Assembly (NCBI GenBank): GCA_903828695.1
Contig: CAIKNE010000041.1
Span: 1-41,432 of the forward strand
Direction of reading: 5' to 3'
Length of the DNA stretch: 41,432 bases
Origin: an uncultured Burkholderiales bacterium
GTDB lineage: Bacteria; Pseudomonadota; Gammaproteobacteria; Burkholderiales; Burkholderiaceae_C
Shown in pieces: positions 16,312-24,475 of this stretch. The notes below the pieces were generated by a model that saw only the letters and a program-made list of their open reading frames with translations, was not told the DNA's origin and ran no database searches. Position numbers and translations under genes: made by a program. Numbering within the stretch: position 1 is the stretch's first letter; each line of letters starts with the position of its first letter.

Positions 16312-17616
16312 TTATTTATTGGCTTTTTCAAACTTATCCAACAATTCGTTACCACGCTTTGCAATATTTTCCAAAGCATCCTTGGCTGATTTCTTGCCCG
16401 CCCACACTTGCTCTAGCTCTTCATCCTCTATAGAGCGTATTTGAACATAGTTACCAAGTCGAATACCCCGAGATTTATCAGTGGTTTTACGGATCATCTG
16501 ATTGACAGCCACATCAGTTCCTGGATTTTGTTTATAAAAACCAGACTCATCCGTCAACTTAAACGCCGCTAAAGTAACAGGCAAATAACCAGTCCGCTTA
16601 TGGTTTGCAGATTGCACCGCAGGACTGGATAAGTAATTAAAGAACGATGCGACACCTTTGTATTCCTCTGGCTTCTTGCCTGCGAAAGTCCACAAACTCG
16701 CGCCTCCAATCACCGTATTTTGAGGAGCACCGGGGACATCTGGATAATAGGGCAGTGTTCCAACCGCAAACTTAAATTTGGCGTTCTTGCTTACACCGGC
16801 GTAAATTGATGAAGAGCCGAAGGTAATAGCGCACTCGCCAGAAATAAAGTTTGCATCAGGACTATTTCCCCTACCTTTGTAAACAAATAGGCCCTGTTGG
16901 GACATATTAGCCAAATTTTCAATATGTCTGATCAATAAAGGTGAGTTTGAGACTAAGCGCGCGTCCATGCCCAACAATCCATTACCTTTTGTAGCGAACT
17001 CGCTGTTGTGCCAAGTTGAAAAACTCTCAAGTTGAGTCCATCCCTGCCAAGAAGTTGTTACTGGGCATGTGTGTCCGCTGGCTTTCAATTTTCCAGCAAC
17101 CAATGCTATCTCTGGCCAAGTTTGAGGTAATTTATCTGTAGAAATTCCTGCGGCTTTGAGGGCGTCCAAATTGACCCACATGACCGTGGTGGAACTGTTA
17201 AAGGGGAAGGACATCATTTGACCACTGGGTGCGGTGTAATATCCAGAAATTGCTGGCACATATGATTTAGGATCAAATTTATAGCCTGCATCGCGCATTA
17301 ATTTATCTACAGGTACCACTACCCCTTTGGATGACATCATTGTGGAGGTACCAACCTCAAATACTTGCAGTATGTTGGGAGCATTGCCTGCACGAAACGC
17401 CGCAATAGCTGCGGTCATGGCCTCATCGTAACTACCTTTAAAAACTGGAACTATTTTGTAGTCTTTTTGATTTGCATTAAAGTCCTTTGCGATGTCGTTA
17501 ACCCAGTCTCCGAGTGCCCCAGACATTGAATGCCACCAAATTATTTCTGTCTCAGCATGGCCCAATGCACAACTAAATGCCAATACAAAGAGGAGTAAAG
17601 TCTTTTTAAGATACAT
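16312..17616 (-). CDS. ugpB: sn-glycerol-3-phosphate-binding protein UgpB
   Basis: A 434-residue periplasmic receptor (family 1 solute-binding fold). The signal peptide is residues 1-21 (cleavage after GHA). The mature start T-E-I-I-W-W-H-S-M-S-G, the A-A-I-A-A-F-R-A-G-N-A-P-N-I-L-Q segment and the F-P-F-N-S-S-T-T-V-M-W motif are those of UgpB. It binds glycerol-3-phosphate or glycerophosphodiesters for UgpAE. A good ribosome binding site (AAGGA) precedes the ATG. The 159-base leader between ugpQ and ugpB holds several TTGTC-like repeats on the minus strand, but not a clean Pho box. Confidence 0.92.
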   Translation of the reverse strand: MYLKKTLLLFVLAFSCALGHAETEIIWWHSMSGALGDWVNDIAKDFNANQKDYKIVPVFKGSYDEAMTAAIAAFRAGNAPNILQVFEVGTSTMMSSKGVVVPVDKLMRDAGYKFDPKSYVPAISGYYTAPSGQMMSFPFNSSTTVMWVNLDALKAAGISTDKLPQTWPEIALVAGKLKASGHTCPVTTSWQGWTQLESFSTWHNSEFATKGNGLLGMDARLVSNSPLLIRHIENLANMSQQGLFVYKGRGNSPDANFISGECAITFGSSSIYAGVSKNAKFKFAVGTLPYYPDVPGAPQNTVIGGASLWTFAGKKPEEYKGVASFFNYLSSPAVQSANHKRTGYLPVTLAAFKLTDESGFYKQNPGTDVAVNQMIRKTTDKSRGIRLGNYVQIRSIEDEELEQVWAGKKSAKDALENIAKRGNELLDKFEKANK

Positions 17617-17775
17617 GGTTTTCCTTTGGTAACTGAATCAATATCGGGTGAGTTTATTACACATCCTTGCTGAAATATGAAGCTATGATGACAATCGACA
17701 ATGGCTGTAACAAGGTTTTATTCATTATTTACTCAATCGTGGTTGTTCAATTTTTGCAAATGAAAGAATCAAAAA

Positions 17776-18522
17776 TTACAGTCGATTTGATGGAAAAATA
17801 TCCACGCGGTCAGTAATTATTCCATCTACACCCATTGCCAGGAGCCGCAGTACGACCTCGTTTTGATTAACCGTATAACTGAGTGTTTTTAATCCGAGTT
17901 GCCTCGCACTTGCGATTCGCTCGCTAGTCCATACGTCATAATGACAGACTAGCACTTGACAGCCTAGGGTTTTAGCCGAAATTAAAGTATCTTCATCCCA
18001 ACTATGTGCCAAAAGACCGATCGCAAGCTTGGGCGCTACTTTCTTAGCACTGGTAAGTGAGGCGACGCTGAATGAGGTTAGCAAGGGTTTTTTAGGATGA
18101 CTTGCCCATAACTTTTCAGCATATTGCGCAACTATACGTCCCGTTTCATCATCTTGACCGGGTGTCGGCTTAATTTCAATATTAAGATCGTAATTGTTTG
18201 AAATACAAAACTGAGCTACCACGCTAAGCGTTGGAATTCCTTCCCCCTTAAACTGACTGGAGTGCCATGCTCCGGCATCAAGTTTTTGTAATTCACTCCA
18301 AGGCTTTAATCCTGCGATACCCATTCCATTTGTAGTTCGCTCCAACTCAGCGTCATGTAATAAGAACGGAACATTATCGGAACTCAACTTAACATCACAC
18401 TCAAACATTGTGTAGCCGTAATCTGCGCCTAGTTTAAAAGCGGCAAGTGTATTTTCTGGCGCCAGGCGACCAGAACCTCTATGCGCTATCCAATACGGAT
18501 AGGTCCAATTAGATGCGGTGAT
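17776..18522 (-). CDS. ugpQ: glycerophosphodiester phosphodiesterase, apparently starting at ATC
   Basis: A cytoplasmic GDPD that cleaves glycerophosphodiesters into glycerol-3-phosphate and an alcohol. The first ATG in frame is at 18408, but the 38 codons before it encode the essential N-terminus: Trp-Ile-Ala-His-Arg-Gly, then A-P-E-N-T-L, then Glu41/Asp43 and His56. All are needed for catalysis. The frame is blocked by TGA at 18547-18549, and no ATG, GTG or TTG lies between it and the HRG codons. The ribosome binding site AGGGG ends 7 bases before an ATC at 18522, giving 248 residues, close to E. coli UgpQ. An ATA at 18528 is too near that site. I therefore place the start at ATC 18522. A sequencing error or frameshift is the alternative. 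The gene lies between glpK and ugpB. Confidence 0.8.
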   Translation of the reverse strand: MTASNWTYPYWIAHRGSGRLAPENTLAAFKLGADYGYTMFECDVKLSSDNVPFLLHDAELERTTNGMGIAGLKPWSELQKLDAGAWHSSQFKGEGIPTLSVVAQFCISNNYDLNIEIKPTPGQDDETGRIVAQYAEKLWASHPKKPLLTSFSVASLTSAKKVAPKLAIGLLAHSWDEDTLISAKTLGCQVLVCHYDVWTSERIASARQLGLKTLSYTVNQNEVVLRLLAMGVDGIITDRVDIFPSNRL

Positions 18523-18748
18523 TTTTATACCCCTACGAAATGTTCTTCATCGGAATTTTACTGTGGCATCTAATGATCTAGACAAGTCTTTAAGAACTTG
18601 AAGGCTTCGCACTTTCTTGTTGAATGTCTACTAATATTGCTCTTGCCGTGAATGATCCCAGAGTCTAGGACTAGAGTCCCAGTTGAACCCGCCCCCATAT
18701 AGGGTTTACCCGCAAATGCAAATTAATGACAAGGCTTTAAATCTGCGA

Positions 18749-20248
18749 TTAGTGTCGTCGCAAAATTGCCTGGCTAACAGCGAATTCCCAGCTTTGCATG
18801 TGTTCTTCAGCCTTTAAGCTATCAATGGAGGGAAGAAAGCGTTTTTCTTCCCTCCACAGATTGGACAATTCCTCTGTGTTTTTAAACACTCCTGCTCCCA
18901 ATCCTGCCAAGTAAGCGGCCCCAAGTGAAGTAGTCTCAGTTACAACAGCTCGAACCACGGGTATGCCTAGTAAGTCTGCCTGAAACTGCATCAATAAATC
19001 ATTTACACACGCTCCACCGTCTACTCTCAACTCTTTTAAGGGTTCCCCGCCTGATTGCACACAATCCAAGCTCATCGCTTTTAATATGGCAGCGCTTTGA
19101 AATGCAATACTTTCAAGGGCTGCCCGGGCTATGTGCGCAATAGTCGTTCCGCGTGTTAACCCACTGATCAGGCCGCGGGCATCTGCGTTCCAATAAGGGG
19201 CCCCCAGTCCGGTGAAACCGGGCACAAAGATAACGCCACCAGAATCTGAGACTGTTTCTGCCAGCTTTTGAACGTGTGTGCTTTCCTTAATAGCTTGTAA
19301 TCCATCCCTAAGCCACTGGACCACAGCACCGCCAATAAATACACTTCCTTCAATTGCAAAAAAAGTTTGTGTATCGATTTGAGCAGCGCTGGTGGTGAGA
19401 AGATTGTTTTTAGAAATCTGAAAATTCTCACCCGTATGCATCAACATAAAGCACCCTGTACCGTATGTGTTCTTTGCCATGCCTGCTTTAAAACAGGCTT
19501 GACCAAATAGGGCACTTTGTTGATCTCCGGCAATACCTGAGACTAAAATTTTTTGTCCTAAAAATTCGGCATCAATTTCTGCGAATGCGAAGACAGACGG
19601 GTGTACTGTTGGCATTAAACTTAACGGAATACCCAGCATCTCAAGTAGTCTTGCATCCCATGTGTTGGTCCGAATATCAAATAGCATGGTCCGTGATGCA
19701 TTACTCACATCGGTTGCGTGCACCCGCCCCTTAGTAAGCTTCCACAACAGCCAACTATCAACGGTCCCAAAAGCAAGCTCACCACGATTTGCACGATCTA
19801 AGGCACCAGGAACATTGTCAAGCAACCATTTCAATTTAGTTGCTGAAAAGTAGGCGTCAACGATCAACCCAGTTTTATCTTGAATGTATGCAGCGTATCC
19901 GCTTGACCTAAGTTCAATACAAGTAGGCTCCGATCTTCTATCTTGCCAAACGATAGCGTTATGAATGGGGTTGCCTGATAGACGGTCCCATACCACTGTA
20001 GTCTCTCTTTGATTGGTTATTCCAATAGCCTTAATTTGGCCTGGCCTGAGCCCCGATTTTGACAAAGCTTCTCTTGCAGTATGCAGTTGCGAATTCCAAA
20101 TTTCCTCTGGATTGTGCTCAACCCATCCTGCGACGGGATAAATTTGTGAAAATTCTTGTTGGGAGGAGGAAACAATATGTCCTAGTTCATCAAAAATAAT
20201 ACTCCGCGAACTTGAAGTACCCTGGTCGAGAGTCAAAATAAACGACAT
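18749..20248 (-). CDS. glpK: glycerol kinase
   Basis: A 499-residue FGGY-family kinase of full length. The phosphate-binding start L-D-Q-G-T-S-S-S-R-S, the glycerol-site segments near N-Q-R-E-T and W-Q-D-R-R, G-I-A-G-D-Q-Q-S-A-L-F-G, and F-V-P-G-F-T-G-L-G-A-P-Y-W are all those of GlpK. It phosphorylates glycerol to glycerol-3-phosphate with ATP in the cytoplasm. It stands upstream of ugpQ and ugpBAE on the same strand, so glycerol entry and glycerophosphodiester uptake meet at glycerol-3-phosphate. No glpF or glpD is in view. The 233 bases upstream (20249-20481) hold no gene I can support and probably contain the promoter. Confidence 0.93.
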   Translation of the reverse strand: MSFILTLDQGTSSSRSIIFDELGHIVSSSQQEFSQIYPVAGWVEHNPEEIWNSQLHTAREALSKSGLRPGQIKAIGITNQRETTVVWDRLSGNPIHNAIVWQDRRSEPTCIELRSSGYAAYIQDKTGLIVDAYFSATKLKWLLDNVPGALDRANRGELAFGTVDSWLLWKLTKGRVHATDVSNASRTMLFDIRTNTWDARLLEMLGIPLSLMPTVHPSVFAFAEIDAEFLGQKILVSGIAGDQQSALFGQACFKAGMAKNTYGTGCFMLMHTGENFQISKNNLLTTSAAQIDTQTFFAIEGSVFIGGAVVQWLRDGLQAIKESTHVQKLAETVSDSGGVIFVPGFTGLGAPYWNADARGLISGLTRGTTIAHIARAALESIAFQSAAILKAMSLDCVQSGGEPLKELRVDGGACVNDLLMQFQADLLGIPVVRAVVTETTSLGAAYLAGLGAGVFKNTEELSNLWREEKRFLPSIDSLKAEEHMQSWEFAVSQAILRRH

Positions 20249-20481
20249 GATAATTAAGTGTGAATACTTTCAAAGTTCAACTGATGTAAACATTACCTTC
20301 ATGTTCTACGCCCAGTTTGAGTACTCATTTTAAAGCTGAGAACGGTGGAGAATGTCTAATAAGGACTGTTAATTACACCATAAAGAGAGTAATGAGCAAG
20401 ACTTGGAGGAACGTACGAGATGATATAAAAATTTACAGAAAATGTCTATCTTTCAATTATGAAAGCTACATTTTGTTCTAT

Positions 20482-21186
20482 CTAAACCTCTAGCCACTCT
20501 TTGCGAATGCTTTCATTTAATTTTAAAGATTCAGCCGATCCTTCAAATACTATTTTCCCATGCCCCATCACTAAAACACGGTTGGAAATATCTAGGGCAA
20601 TTGTTAGCTTTTGTTCAATCAACAAAATTGCCAACCCCTTATCCCTTAATAACAAAAGATTTTGCTTAACTAGCTCAACAATTTTAGGAGCTAAACCTTC
20701 TGTGGGCTCATCAATGATGATCAAAGAGGGATTACCCATCAAAGTGCGTGATAGAGTAAGCATTTGTTGTTCACCGCCAGAAAGTACGCCTGCTGGAACA
20801 AATTCTCGCTCTTTAAGTCTTGGGAACATAGTGTAGATATCCTCAAAACTCCACTGAGCGAAGGTTGATACTAGACTACGCTTTTGAATTCCTAAAGATA
20901 GATTTTGTTGAACAGTTAAGTTAGGAAATATCTCTCGTGATTCGGGGACATATCCAACACCCAAACGCGCTATTTGAAAGGGCTTGAATGTTGCAAGGGA
21001 TTGAGAATTCCATTCTATTACACCCGACCACTCCACCTGTCCGACTATGGACTTGGCTAAGGTGGAACGACCAGAGCCATTTCGTCCCAATAGGGACACA
21101 ATCTCGCCAGCGTTTACACTCATCTCAACCCCATGAAGAATGTGGCTTTTGCCGTAATAGGCATGCAGTTCAGATATCTTAAGCAT
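20482..21186 (-). CDS. livF: branched-chain-type ABC transporter ATPase LivF
   Basis: A 234-residue ABC ATPase of the LivF type. The Walker A loop reads G-R-N-G-S-G-R-S-T: the invariant lysine is Arg40 (codon CGT at 21067-21069). The signature V-L-S-G-G-E-Q-Q, Walker B L-I-I-I-D-E-P-T-E-G-L and the switch His equivalent region (L-L-I-E-Q) are intact. The motif Y-V-P-E-S-R-E-I-F-P-N-L-T-V is typical of LivF. It pairs with LivG to drive LivHM. It is the last gene of livKHMGF, 15 bases after livG. Confidence 0.9.
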   Translation of the reverse strand: MLKISELHAYYGKSHILHGVEMSVNAGEIVSLLGRNGSGRSTLAKSIVGQVEWSGVIEWNSQSLATFKPFQIARLGVGYVPESREIFPNLTVQQNLSLGIQKRSLVSTFAQWSFEDIYTMFPRLKEREFVPAGVLSGGEQQMLTLSRTLMGNPSLIIIDEPTEGLAPKIVELVKQNLLLLRDKGLAILLIEQKLTIALDISNRVLVMGHGKIVFEGSAESLKLNESIRKEWLEV

Positions 21187-21201
21187 ATGAAGTCACCTTA
21201 T

Positions 21202-21951
21202 TCAAGCTGGCACCCCTAAATACGCCTCTTGAACTGCTTTATTTGCGCGGATATTAGAAGGAGTATCAAAGGCAATGATTTCACCATAGACAAGTACTGC
21301 AATTTTATCGGCTAGACCAAATACCACGCCCATATCGTGTTCAACTGTTAAGAGTGTCTTACCCTTTGTGACCTCAATGATTAACTCCAAAAAGTGAGCG
21401 GTCTCTGGGTTACTCATACCAGCAGTAGGCTCATCAAGTAAGATCACATTGGATCCTGAGCCAAGAGTAACTCCAATCTCAAGTGCCCTTTGCTCGGCAT
21501 AACTCAGTTGGCTGACAGAGGTGTTGCGCTTTTGGTCTAGTCTTAATGCATACAACAGATCATTCGCCCGCTCATTTACATCATGCATTGCGCTCAGAAG
21601 CTTAAGGTTATAGTAGGTGTGGCCTAGACTCCAAAGTACAGAGCAAGACAAATTCTCAAAGACGCTGAGATTAGGAAAAAGGTTCGTTATTTGAAAACTT
21701 CTTGCCAATCCAAGTCTGTTGATTTCAAATGGCTTCTTACCGTGTATGGGTACCCCGTTGAGTAGTACTTCGCCACTGGTAGGGCCAAATTGACCACTAA
21801 TCAAATTAAAAAGGGTAGACTTACCAGCACCATTGGGGCCAATAATAGCCACTCGCTCACCAGGCAAAACCGATAAGTTCAAATCTCGTATGATCTTTGT
21901 TTGGCCAAAGTTCTTACAAAGATGATTGATTTCAAGTGAGAATTCACTCAT
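21202..21951 (-). CDS. livG: branched-chain-type ABC transporter ATPase LivG
   Basis: A 249-residue ABC ATPase of the LivG type with a normal Walker A (G-P-N-G-A-G-K-S-T, Lys44). The signature reads L-S-Y-A-E-Q (149-154) where LivG usually has L-S-Y-G-E-Q; this G-to-A change is mild. Walker B is V-I-L-L-D-E-P-T-A-G, followed by the switch histidine in T-V-E-H-D-M. The C-terminal G-E-I-I-A-F-D-T-P and Q-E-A-Y-L-G motifs are typical of LivG. Its start overlaps the livM stop by four bases. Confidence 0.92.
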   Translation of the reverse strand: MSEFSLEINHLCKNFGQTKIIRDLNLSVLPGERVAIIGPNGAGKSTLFNLISGQFGPTSGEVLLNGVPIHGKKPFEINRLGLARSFQITNLFPNLSVFENLSCSVLWSLGHTYYNLKLLSAMHDVNERANDLLYALRLDQKRNTSVSQLSYAEQRALEIGVTLGSGSNVILLDEPTAGMSNPETAHFLELIIEVTKGKTLLTVEHDMGVVFGLADKIAVLVYGEIIAFDTPSNIRANKAVQEAYLGVPA

Positions 21952-23306
21952 AAATTTACACCTAACTTGGCGTGCTCTTTACTAGACTCAGCTTGCAGTA
22001 GATTGTCTTTAATTAATTCCGACAGTTCTAAGCTACACGTCAAAGCTGAACGTTTAATCAGATGAAAGACAGTGTAACTTATCAGTCCCCCTGCAGCACC
22101 CATCAACCACACAAATGGATCAGTTGGATTAATTTGTAATCCTGCAAATACCATATCAAAGCTTATATCATCGGTGAGTTGAAGTTGATATAGCATCTCA
22201 ATGATTAAACTCACACTCATCACAAGCGGGATCAAAGAAAGTAACAATAACAGATAGTGAGCCCACAGTGCGTAGAAACGGCGAAGTACAAGCCGCCCCT
22301 CAAGTGATCCTAACCTGCTTAACTGAACAACCTTACGCAGAAGGTTCGTGTTATTAACAATGACTCCGGCTATCCCACCTGGTAAATAAAGGACACTCAT
22401 GAAAAAAATTAATCCCAAATATAAAAGCCATGCTTTTGTTAATTTAGAGAATAAATTGTAGGTGAGCACAAGCAATGCGGCACCGATTATCGGTCCAAAG
22501 AATACATTGATGCCACCCAAGTACGTGAACAAGATGTAAGCGCCAGAACGCACGGGCCCAACAACTTCACTGTTAACAAGCTCAAAATTTATCGCTGAAA
22601 GTCCACCCGCTACACCGGCAAAGAAACCTGAAACTGTGAATGTAATCCACCGAATATGCGCAGTGTTGTAGCCTAAAAACTCAACACGAACTGGATTGTC
22701 TCTCACAGCATTGAGTAATTTACCGAGAGGAGTTTTAGTGAAAAAATAAATGAGTGCTACACAAGCAAAACAATAAGTTGCGATTAAATAATATACCTGT
22801 AGCTGCGAGCCGTAAGTTACACCAAAAACCGAATGCCCCGTGACTCGGTTACCTGACAATCCAGCCTCGCCACCGAAGAAGTCAGAAAACATAAGGGCCA
22901 TAGAGGCAATAAGCTCTGATGTCCCAAGGGTTATCATTGCAAAAGTAGTGCCCGATTTTCTTGTACTGACAAAGCCTAGCAAGTAAGCGAGTGCTAAGGA
23001 ACCTATGCCACCCAAAAGTGGAAGCAACGTGACTGGCACAAAATACTCAGTCCTCCCCCAAGCATTGAGTGCATGCATCGCAAAATAGCCCCCCATACCC
23101 GTATAAACAGCATGACCAAAGCTCAGCATTCCTCCCTCACCTAACAATAAATTAAACGAAAGACAGGAGATAATCACAATCCCAATTTGAGAAATAATGG
23201 CAAGCGAAAAATTAGATGTAAAAAATTGAGGCGCTAAAAGTAAGACTGCAACAAACAGTAGCCAAATCAGCTTTCCTTCTAAATTTATATGTCTTATCTG
23301 CGTCAT
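21948..23306 (-). CDS. livM: branched-chain-type ABC transporter permease LivM with C-terminal extension
   Basis: A 452-residue inner-membrane permease. Residues 1-317 form a normal LivM with the N-L-L-L-G-E-G-G-M-L-S-F-G-H-A motif and the T-P-L-G-K-L-L-N-A-V-R-D-N-P-V-R cytoplasmic loop. It then continues with about 135 extra residues, including two further hydrophobic segments (about 349-370 and 397-417) and a Glu/Lys-rich tail. I recall this extension from Burkholderiales Liv systems, so it is probably a subfamily trait, not a fusion unique to this genome. It overlaps livG by four bases and livH by one. Confidence 0.9.
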   Translation of the reverse strand: MTQIRHINLEGKLIWLLFVAVLLLAPQFFTSNFSLAIISQIGIVIISCLSFNLLLGEGGMLSFGHAVYTGMGGYFAMHALNAWGRTEYFVPVTLLPLLGGIGSLALAYLLGFVSTRKSGTTFAMITLGTSELIASMALMFSDFFGGEAGLSGNRVTGHSVFGVTYGSQLQVYYLIATYCFACVALIYFFTKTPLGKLLNAVRDNPVRVEFLGYNTAHIRWITFTVSGFFAGVAGGLSAINFELVNSEVVGPVRSGAYILFTYLGGINVFFGPIIGAALLVLTYNLFSKLTKAWLLYLGLIFFMSVLYLPGGIAGVIVNNTNLLRKVVQLSRLGSLEGRLVLRRFYALWAHYLLLLLSLIPLVMSVSLIIEMLYQLQLTDDISFDMVFAGLQINPTDPFVWLMGAAGGLISYTVFHLIKRSALTCSLELSELIKDNLLQAESSKEHAKLGVNL

Positions 23307-24373
23307 TACTTTGCCCCTAACAATCCACTTGGCCTAAAAATTAGTATTAAGACAAGTAACAGATATGGCAACATAGGTGCAATTTGTGAAATCGACAAAT
23401 TGAAAATTGAACTATGACTTAGACTTGCACTTAAGTTAATTCCCAAATTCGCAAATACGTTAAGTAAAGTTGTGTCCATGGAAACCGCAAAAGTTTGAAT
23501 AATTCCAATCAATAGGGAAGCCAAAAAGGATCCAATCAATGATCCGATTCCCCCGACAACAACAACAACAAAAATAACAGAACCAACTGTTTCTGCCATA
23601 GCTGGCTCAGTAATGAAAGTGCTACCCCCAATTACACCTGCAAGCCCCGCAAGCGCAGTACCGATCCCAAATACCAGCATCAACACACTTGGTACGTCGT
23701 GCCCCAGAGCCTCAACCATATGCGGATAGGACAAAGCCGCCTTGATAATTAGTCCAAGTCGTGTATAGGTGAGGATAATCCACAGGAGGATCACCATCAA
23801 TACAGCGGTCAACATGATAAAGAACCTATTGATTGGGAACGGTGTGCACTGAACAGTATCGTTGGCGGGATTAGACACGTTGATAGCTTCAGCTGTATTT
23901 AGCTTACACAAACTGTTGAGTAAATCGGTCCCTTCCCACCGCCAAATCCACTGAATATGGTGGGCTTGATCACTGACAAGGGTTACAAATGGGCCCTGCA
24001 ACTCAAGGGGAGGAGTAAATGCGACAGTTGATCGACCCCAAATGATTTGAACAATTTCCAGAACCAAATAAGACAAACCAAAAGTCAAAAGTAATTCAGG
24101 TACATGTCCCCCCGAGTAAACCTTTCGTAATGCGTAGCGTTCAAAAAGTGCTCCGAGCAGCCCCATTAAAACAGGAGCAAAAAGTAAAGCTGGCCAAAAC
24201 CCGACATACTGACTTATAGCAAAGCCTGCATACGCCCCAAGCATGTAAAAGGATGCATGTGCAAAATTAAGCACCCCCATCATGCTGAAGATAAGCGTTA
24301 AACCCGCACTCAGCATAAAGAGCAGCAACCCGTAGCTCAACCCATTGAGCAATGAGATAACGTAAAACTCCAT
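23306..24373 (-). CDS. livH: branched-chain-type ABC transporter permease LivH with loop insertion
   Basis: A 355-residue inner-membrane permease, longer than the usual 290-310. The L-N-G-L-S-Y-G-L-L-L-F start, the L-N-F-A-H-A-S-F-Y-M-L-G-A-Y motif and the A-L-S-Y-P-H-M-V-E-A-L-G cytoplasmic loop identify LivH. An insertion of about 50 residues (about 124-180) lies between hydrophobic segments, on the predicted periplasmic side, and contains two cysteines (156 and 176) that could form a disulfide. This insertion seems to go with the LivM extension as a subfamily feature. Ends and overlaps by one base with livM. Confidence 0.9.
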   Translation of the reverse strand: MEFYVISLLNGLSYGLLLFMLSAGLTLIFSMMGVLNFAHASFYMLGAYAGFAISQYVGFWPALLFAPVLMGLLGALFERYALRKVYSGGHVPELLLTFGLSYLVLEIVQIIWGRSTVAFTPPLELQGPFVTLVSDQAHHIQWIWRWEGTDLLNSLCKLNTAEAINVSNPANDTVQCTPFPINRFFIMLTAVLMVILLWIILTYTRLGLIIKAALSYPHMVEALGHDVPSVLMLVFGIGTALAGLAGVIGGSTFITEPAMAETVGSVIFVVVVVGGIGSLIGSFLASLLIGIIQTFAVSMDTTLLNVFANLGINLSASLSHSSIFNLSISQIAPMLPYLLLVLILIFRPSGLLGAK

Positions 24374-24404
24374 TTGGTGCCCTATTGACTTTGACTACAG
24401 CGCA

Positions 24405-24425
24405 CGAGCCCAGTGGGTGGGCTCG
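24405..24425. other. hairpin between livK and livH
   Basis: A perfect 8-bp stem, CGAGCCCA with TGGGCTCG (24405-24412 with 24418-24425), around a GTGGG loop in the 102-base livK-livH gap. On the minus strand no T run follows, so it is more likely an mRNA-stabilising element that favours receptor expression than a terminator. Confidence 0.45.
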
Positions 24426-24475
24426 GTCTTATTTATAAACACCATTAAAAGCATGGCTCTACAGTACAGTGCAGA

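Noticed and set aside
17617-17775. Possible Pho box upstream of ugpB (TTGTTAC, TTGTCGA and TTGTCAT on the minus strand)
   Set aside because: The spacing of the repeats is 12 and 7 bases, not the regular 11 of a Pho box, so PhoB control is only a guess.
20501-20836. Antisense frame of 111 codons within livF
   Set aside because: Shadow of the ABC ATPase, which has intact motifs on the minus strand.
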